Under the pieces are notes generated by a model. The model was not told where the DNA came from, did no database searches, and saw nothing but the letters and a program-made list of their open reading frames with translations. The translations under genes and the position numbers were made by a program. Below, piece after piece: positions 60,686-64,000 of a stretch of DNA of 64,000 bases; within the stretch, counting starts at the first letter, position 1, and the number at the start of each line of letters is the position of its first letter. Location of the stretch: the NCBI GenBank assembly GCA_000727475.1, contig KL647302.1:196657-260656 (forward strand), in the 5' to 3' direction. The DNA is from Sarcocystis neurona. Its lineage: Eukaryota; Apicomplexa; Conoidasida; Eucoccidiorida; Sarcocystidae.

Positions 60686-62695
60686 ATGTATGTGTATATA
60701 CGTGGTATTTACAGAACTCCATCTACATCTACAGAAATAAATGTCAACATGTGTATATATATATATATTAATATATACACTATTTGTATATATGAGTCTG
60801 TATGTACAGTTATGTTATATACCTTCTGCATATATAGGTACATATGTATATACTTATGTGGGTGTAATTGTACAGAAGTAGACCACAGGTGTATGGCAAC
60901 AGAAGTCCGTGTTCTTATGTCTTGTGTAAGTACAGACGTTAGCTGCGGCCATATTTCCGTATTTATGTAAATACGCGTATATACAACTAGAGTGAATGTG
61001 GACACAAATCTGACTTTTTCGTTTCTCTCTCTTACTCTGTTGCTGCATGCCTCTGTACCGTTTTTTCCGTGCTCAAAAGGCAGATCTTCTTTGGCTTGTG
61101 CATCTGCAGTTCGTCCTAATGGCAAATTCGAACAGTACATGGCGGTTGACTACGCATTTCGTCTGTTTGTCTCTGTTCCACATTTTTCAGTCACACAGAT
61201 ACACGACAGAGAAGTTCGGAATGTCTCACATTCTACACGTTGTTTAGGGAGTCGGGTGAGCAGTTTTTTCTGGAGACATTGCCATCTTGAATTACTGTAT
61301 GTATTCACCTTTACATGGGTGTTTGAATAATATATATGGCCCGAGCGGGATAAGCATATATACATCTATGTATATGTGTACATACACACACATTTACGTA
61401 GGTGTTCGACAAATATATATGGCACCTAGCGGTATATGTATACATATATGTATATGTATATGTGTATACATCCACATTTACGTAGGCGTCCAAGTAATAA
61501 ATATGGTACTACCGATATAAGTATGTATATTTGTATATATATATAATATGCGTGTTTATTAGGTATGTGCGTACGTATGTGTACACACGTCGATGTCGTT
61601 CTCCTCAGGTTGCTTTAACGTTGTTCCTGATAGGTAGCTTCACGCGTATAAATGTGACTAACGTGTGTATGTACATATATATATAATGTTACATAAACAA
61701 ACATAAGTTGATATCTTGACACGTCTGTTTCCCAGTAGATGCGTTTGTGTGTCAGTGTGCGTCTACCCAGCCACATGCACATAACAATATAAGAAACGTT
61801 TGTTGTCTGGTACGTGTATATGTGGATACTGGATACACGTCCATGTGTGTGCGGACGTGTGTTCATCCACGTATTACGTTTTGTGCCAAGACGCAGGACG
61901 GTAAACGTGTGCGGTATACGTGATACGCCTGGACTTGTGAAAGTCCGCACTGATCACAGTGCAAGCCGAGAAGACCGAGACGCGAGGAGACGCGCATGTC
62001 TGGTGCCCCCACGTAGTTCTTGGGGTGTATGTACACCAGAAGGGCTTCCTGCCAGAGCGCAGAATTGATACCCACCAAAGCCAGTACACTTTAACACTAC
62101 AGCCGGTGTGGTGAGCAGTCGATAACGTTTGCTTATACTTGACGAACTGATTCCCCACGGCGTGGACGTCACTGAGGCAGTTCTAACGGTCAGAACTCTT
62201 CCTCATAAAGTACGACCACCAGTCCAAGCACACGTTTTAGCGTGCGTGCAAGGAATAAACTGCTCGTGCAGGCCGGGTTTCTGGAACGTGGATATACGCT
62301 GTTGAGGAGCGGGTTTCATTGTAGCTCTTCTGAGTGTATAGAAGGGACACGAGAGGCTGATGCGAGTGAATTCGTCAATTTTGAGGCGCAGATAAGACAA
62401 CCGAGGCGGAGCTTGCCGACCACGCAGTGAGGAGGGGTTAGTTCCTTAGCACACGGACACAGTAAATAAAATCTTCCGCAGTGTACGTACACTGGAAGAC
62501 ATCCTTCCTGCTCGAAAGAACGGGTGCAGCAATAGTTTATCAACAACCGGCCTGAGTTCGCCTTCGTTCTCTTCGTCGTCGTCCACGGTAACGAAAAGAG
62601 CGGGGGTGGACGCCAGGCATATCTCTCTCCGGTGACTGTACTCTCGAAAGTCTCACATTCCCGGAATTTTGTCGTCTACGACAAGGAGCTTGCAG
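60686..62695. other. Spacer 3' of IMP4
   Basis: TATA/GTGT tracts dominate 60.7-61.0 and 61.3-61.9 kb. Plainer sequence at 61.0-61.3 and 61.9-62.7 kb has short open frames on both strands with no recognisable domain. The 83-bp tandem repeat listed separately lies here. Confidence 0.5.
61318..61510. repeat. Tandem repeat, period about 83 bp, three units
   Basis: GGTGTTTGAATAATATATATGG with CCCGAGCGGGATA recurs, with drift, as GGTGTTCGACAAATATATATGG with CACCTAGCGGTATA and as GGCGTCCAAGTAATAAATATGG. Starts are near 61319, 61402 and 61483. Each unit is preceded by CACATTTACGTA-like sequence. The GGAC/TAG core is less repetitive than the TATA filler. Confidence 0.7.
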
Positions 62696-62831
62696 CTTCA
62701 TCAGACACTGGGAGAACTGGAGTTGCACACATTGTACTGCTGCGCCAACTGCTGCAAAAACTTTGAAACGTGCCGCCGCGTCTCCACGCAGCAAGAGCGC
62801 GTCACCCCTGTGCGGCTGCGGCAACGTACAG
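62696..62831 (+). CDS. Candidate internal exon, Cys-rich, unassigned
   Basis: An acceptor (GAGCTTGCAG) precedes 136 bases ending in ACAG|GTACAT. In one frame it reads LHTLYCCANCCKNFETCRRV and on to RVTPVRLRQRT. It ends in phase 1, which matches the next candidate exon at 63768-63793. The four paired cysteines suggest a small metal-binding or disulfide module, but no family is recognised and a second frame is also open. The pieces may be chance. Confidence 0.25.
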
Positions 62832-63767
62832 GTACATCTATATTATAGCTCCCGTAAAAACGACATATATACAAGCGTATATGTACTTTCAGATGTATAC
62901 TAAGTAACACATCTATCTACAACTACATATGTGCATGCATATATATATATATGTATGTCGCACAAAGTATCTTGCCGTAATCACACCTGACACATGCGCA
63001 GAGTGTGTACAAGAGATCCGTATGTTCACCACAGTATACACGCACCGCATCTATACAACAATATAAGAATCACCACTGGCGTAATTCAGGCAACCACGCG
63101 GGCAGGTCTACGTTTGTGGCCGTACAGTTGGAACAAGGTATGAGTGTAGAATATCTCCACATCGACGCCTAAGCACAGACAAATACAGGAGGTGAACAGG
63201 TAAAATGTATTTAAGTACACACGGGCATGTCTACGTATATATATATATATACGTATGCATGCGTGTACAGCTACATATGTACGTACGTGGACAGATATCT
63301 GCATAGCAGTATGTGCAGGGACGTGCACCTACATATGTACGCACCTACATATGTGTGAATGCATCCTCATGTGCCTTTCCTGGACTCTGAATGGATCACA
63401 CAATTTTCACACGTGGACTGTGTTGCTATTTGTGTATCCCAGGACATCCCCACAGCCATACACGCATATCTACATACTTGCGTGTAGTATGTACAAATAC
63501 GTGCACACGCGTACAGACACCTACAGACGATCAAAAGGACCTGCGGAGAGGCAGAAACCTTTCCTGTAGACGCCTAATCCAAACGTGCAAGTGCAGCCGG
63601 TACCAAACATCAAGACACGAAGGTATATACATCCATATCTATATACATATATACAGATATGTATGTGTAGGGCAGACGACAACCGCTACCCTCTCCTGTT
63701 GACAGGGAACCGCCGTTCCGCTGCTCGAATTAGTTAGAAAATCTCTTGTGTCCCCTTCTCTTTGCAG

Positions 63768-63793
63768 CCCATGCTCAAAAGCCACTACCTCAG
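63768..63793 (+). CDS. Candidate micro-exon continuing the unassigned gene
   Basis: A strong pyrimidine tract (TCTCTTGTGTCCCCTTCTCTTTGCAG) ends at 63767 and is followed by 26 bases to a CAG|GTAGAC donor. Joined to 62696-62831 it gives AHAQKPLPQ in frame and leaves phase 0. A further acceptor, ATCATCACAG at 63845, opens VRRLRVSKRITESL. The acceptor is the most convincing part; a product cannot be named. Confidence 0.25.
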
Positions 63794-64000
63794 GTAGACG
63801 TATATATATATATATATAGTTGTGTGGGATTGTAGATCATCACAGGTACGAAGGCTGCGTGTCTCGAAACGCATTACGGAGTCCTTATATATATATATAT
63901 ATGTACACGCGTACGCCGGTATAAGTTCGTGAGTATATATACATAACTATCTATTTGACGTATGTGTTGTCGCGTGTGCGTACAGACGTGTTGAAGGAGT

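Noticed and set aside
1..64000. tRNA, rRNA, CRISPR, insertion-sequence or retroelement genes
   Set aside because: No cloverleaf with a B-box, no rRNA core sequence, no spacer-repeat array, and no transposase or reverse-transcriptase motif was seen by eye; a covariance-model or profile search could still find small RNAs.

Overview
The window looks like nuclear DNA of a coccidian apicomplexan, most like Eimeria or a close relative. This rests on four things seen in the sequence. The genes are intron-rich (4 to 8 exons, introns of 0.2 to 6 kb). CAG/CTG triplet arrays are dense, and inside exons they encode poly-Gln, poly-Ala and poly-Ser runs. There are extensive alternating TATATGTATACATGTATGTG-type tracts. 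Repeat-rich DNA alternates with a repeat-poor stretch at about 31.9-40.9 kb, the kind of segmentation described for Eimeria tenella chromosomes. The genus is an inference; no species-specific marker was seen. No bacterial features, CRISPR arrays, tRNA or rRNA genes were found.

Four genes can be reconstructed exon by exon with compatible reading phases. (1) 17713 down to 6329, minus strand: a ubiquilin/Dsk2-type proteasome shuttle of 496 aa in eight exons, with a UBL domain, STI1-like segments and a C-terminal UBA domain. (2) 27080-35715, plus strand: a CysQ/BPNT-type 3'(2'),5'-bisphosphate nucleotidase of the inositol monophosphatase superfamily, 320 aa in six exons, one intron of which appears to be GC-AG. 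(3) 40006-46206, plus strand: a LYAR-type zinc-finger nucleolar protein, 296 aa in four exons, with a long Gln/Lys/Glu-rich middle. (4) 54567-60685, plus strand: IMP4, the Brix-domain subunit of the U3 snoRNP, 330 aa in five exons, with an Ala-rich insertion.

Layout: 1-6328 is repeat-rich DNA 3' of the ubiquilin gene, with one possible terminal exon of an unseen plus-strand gene at 218-241. 6329-17713 is ubiquilin. 17714-27079 is intergenic, with CTG/CAG-rich blocks that may hide a minus-strand exon cluster near 20.5-21.4 kb. 27080-35715 is CysQ, and 35716-40005 is plain repeat-poor spacer. 40006-46206 is LYAR. 46207-54566 is repeat-rich spacer. 54567-60685 is IMP4. 60686-64000 is repeat-rich, with a phase-compatible but unidentified chain of candidate exons at 62.7-63.9 kb.

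The genes are housekeeping genes and do not form a pathway. LYAR and IMP4 are adjacent on the same strand and both belong to nucleolar ribosome production. The most distinctive signals lie in the non-coding architecture: the orientation of triplet arrays flips at exon borders in three of the four genes, first introns are strongly strand-asymmetric (pyrimidine on the sense strand), and several private tandem repeats sit inside introns and spacers. I did not find a convincing undescribed multi-gene system.
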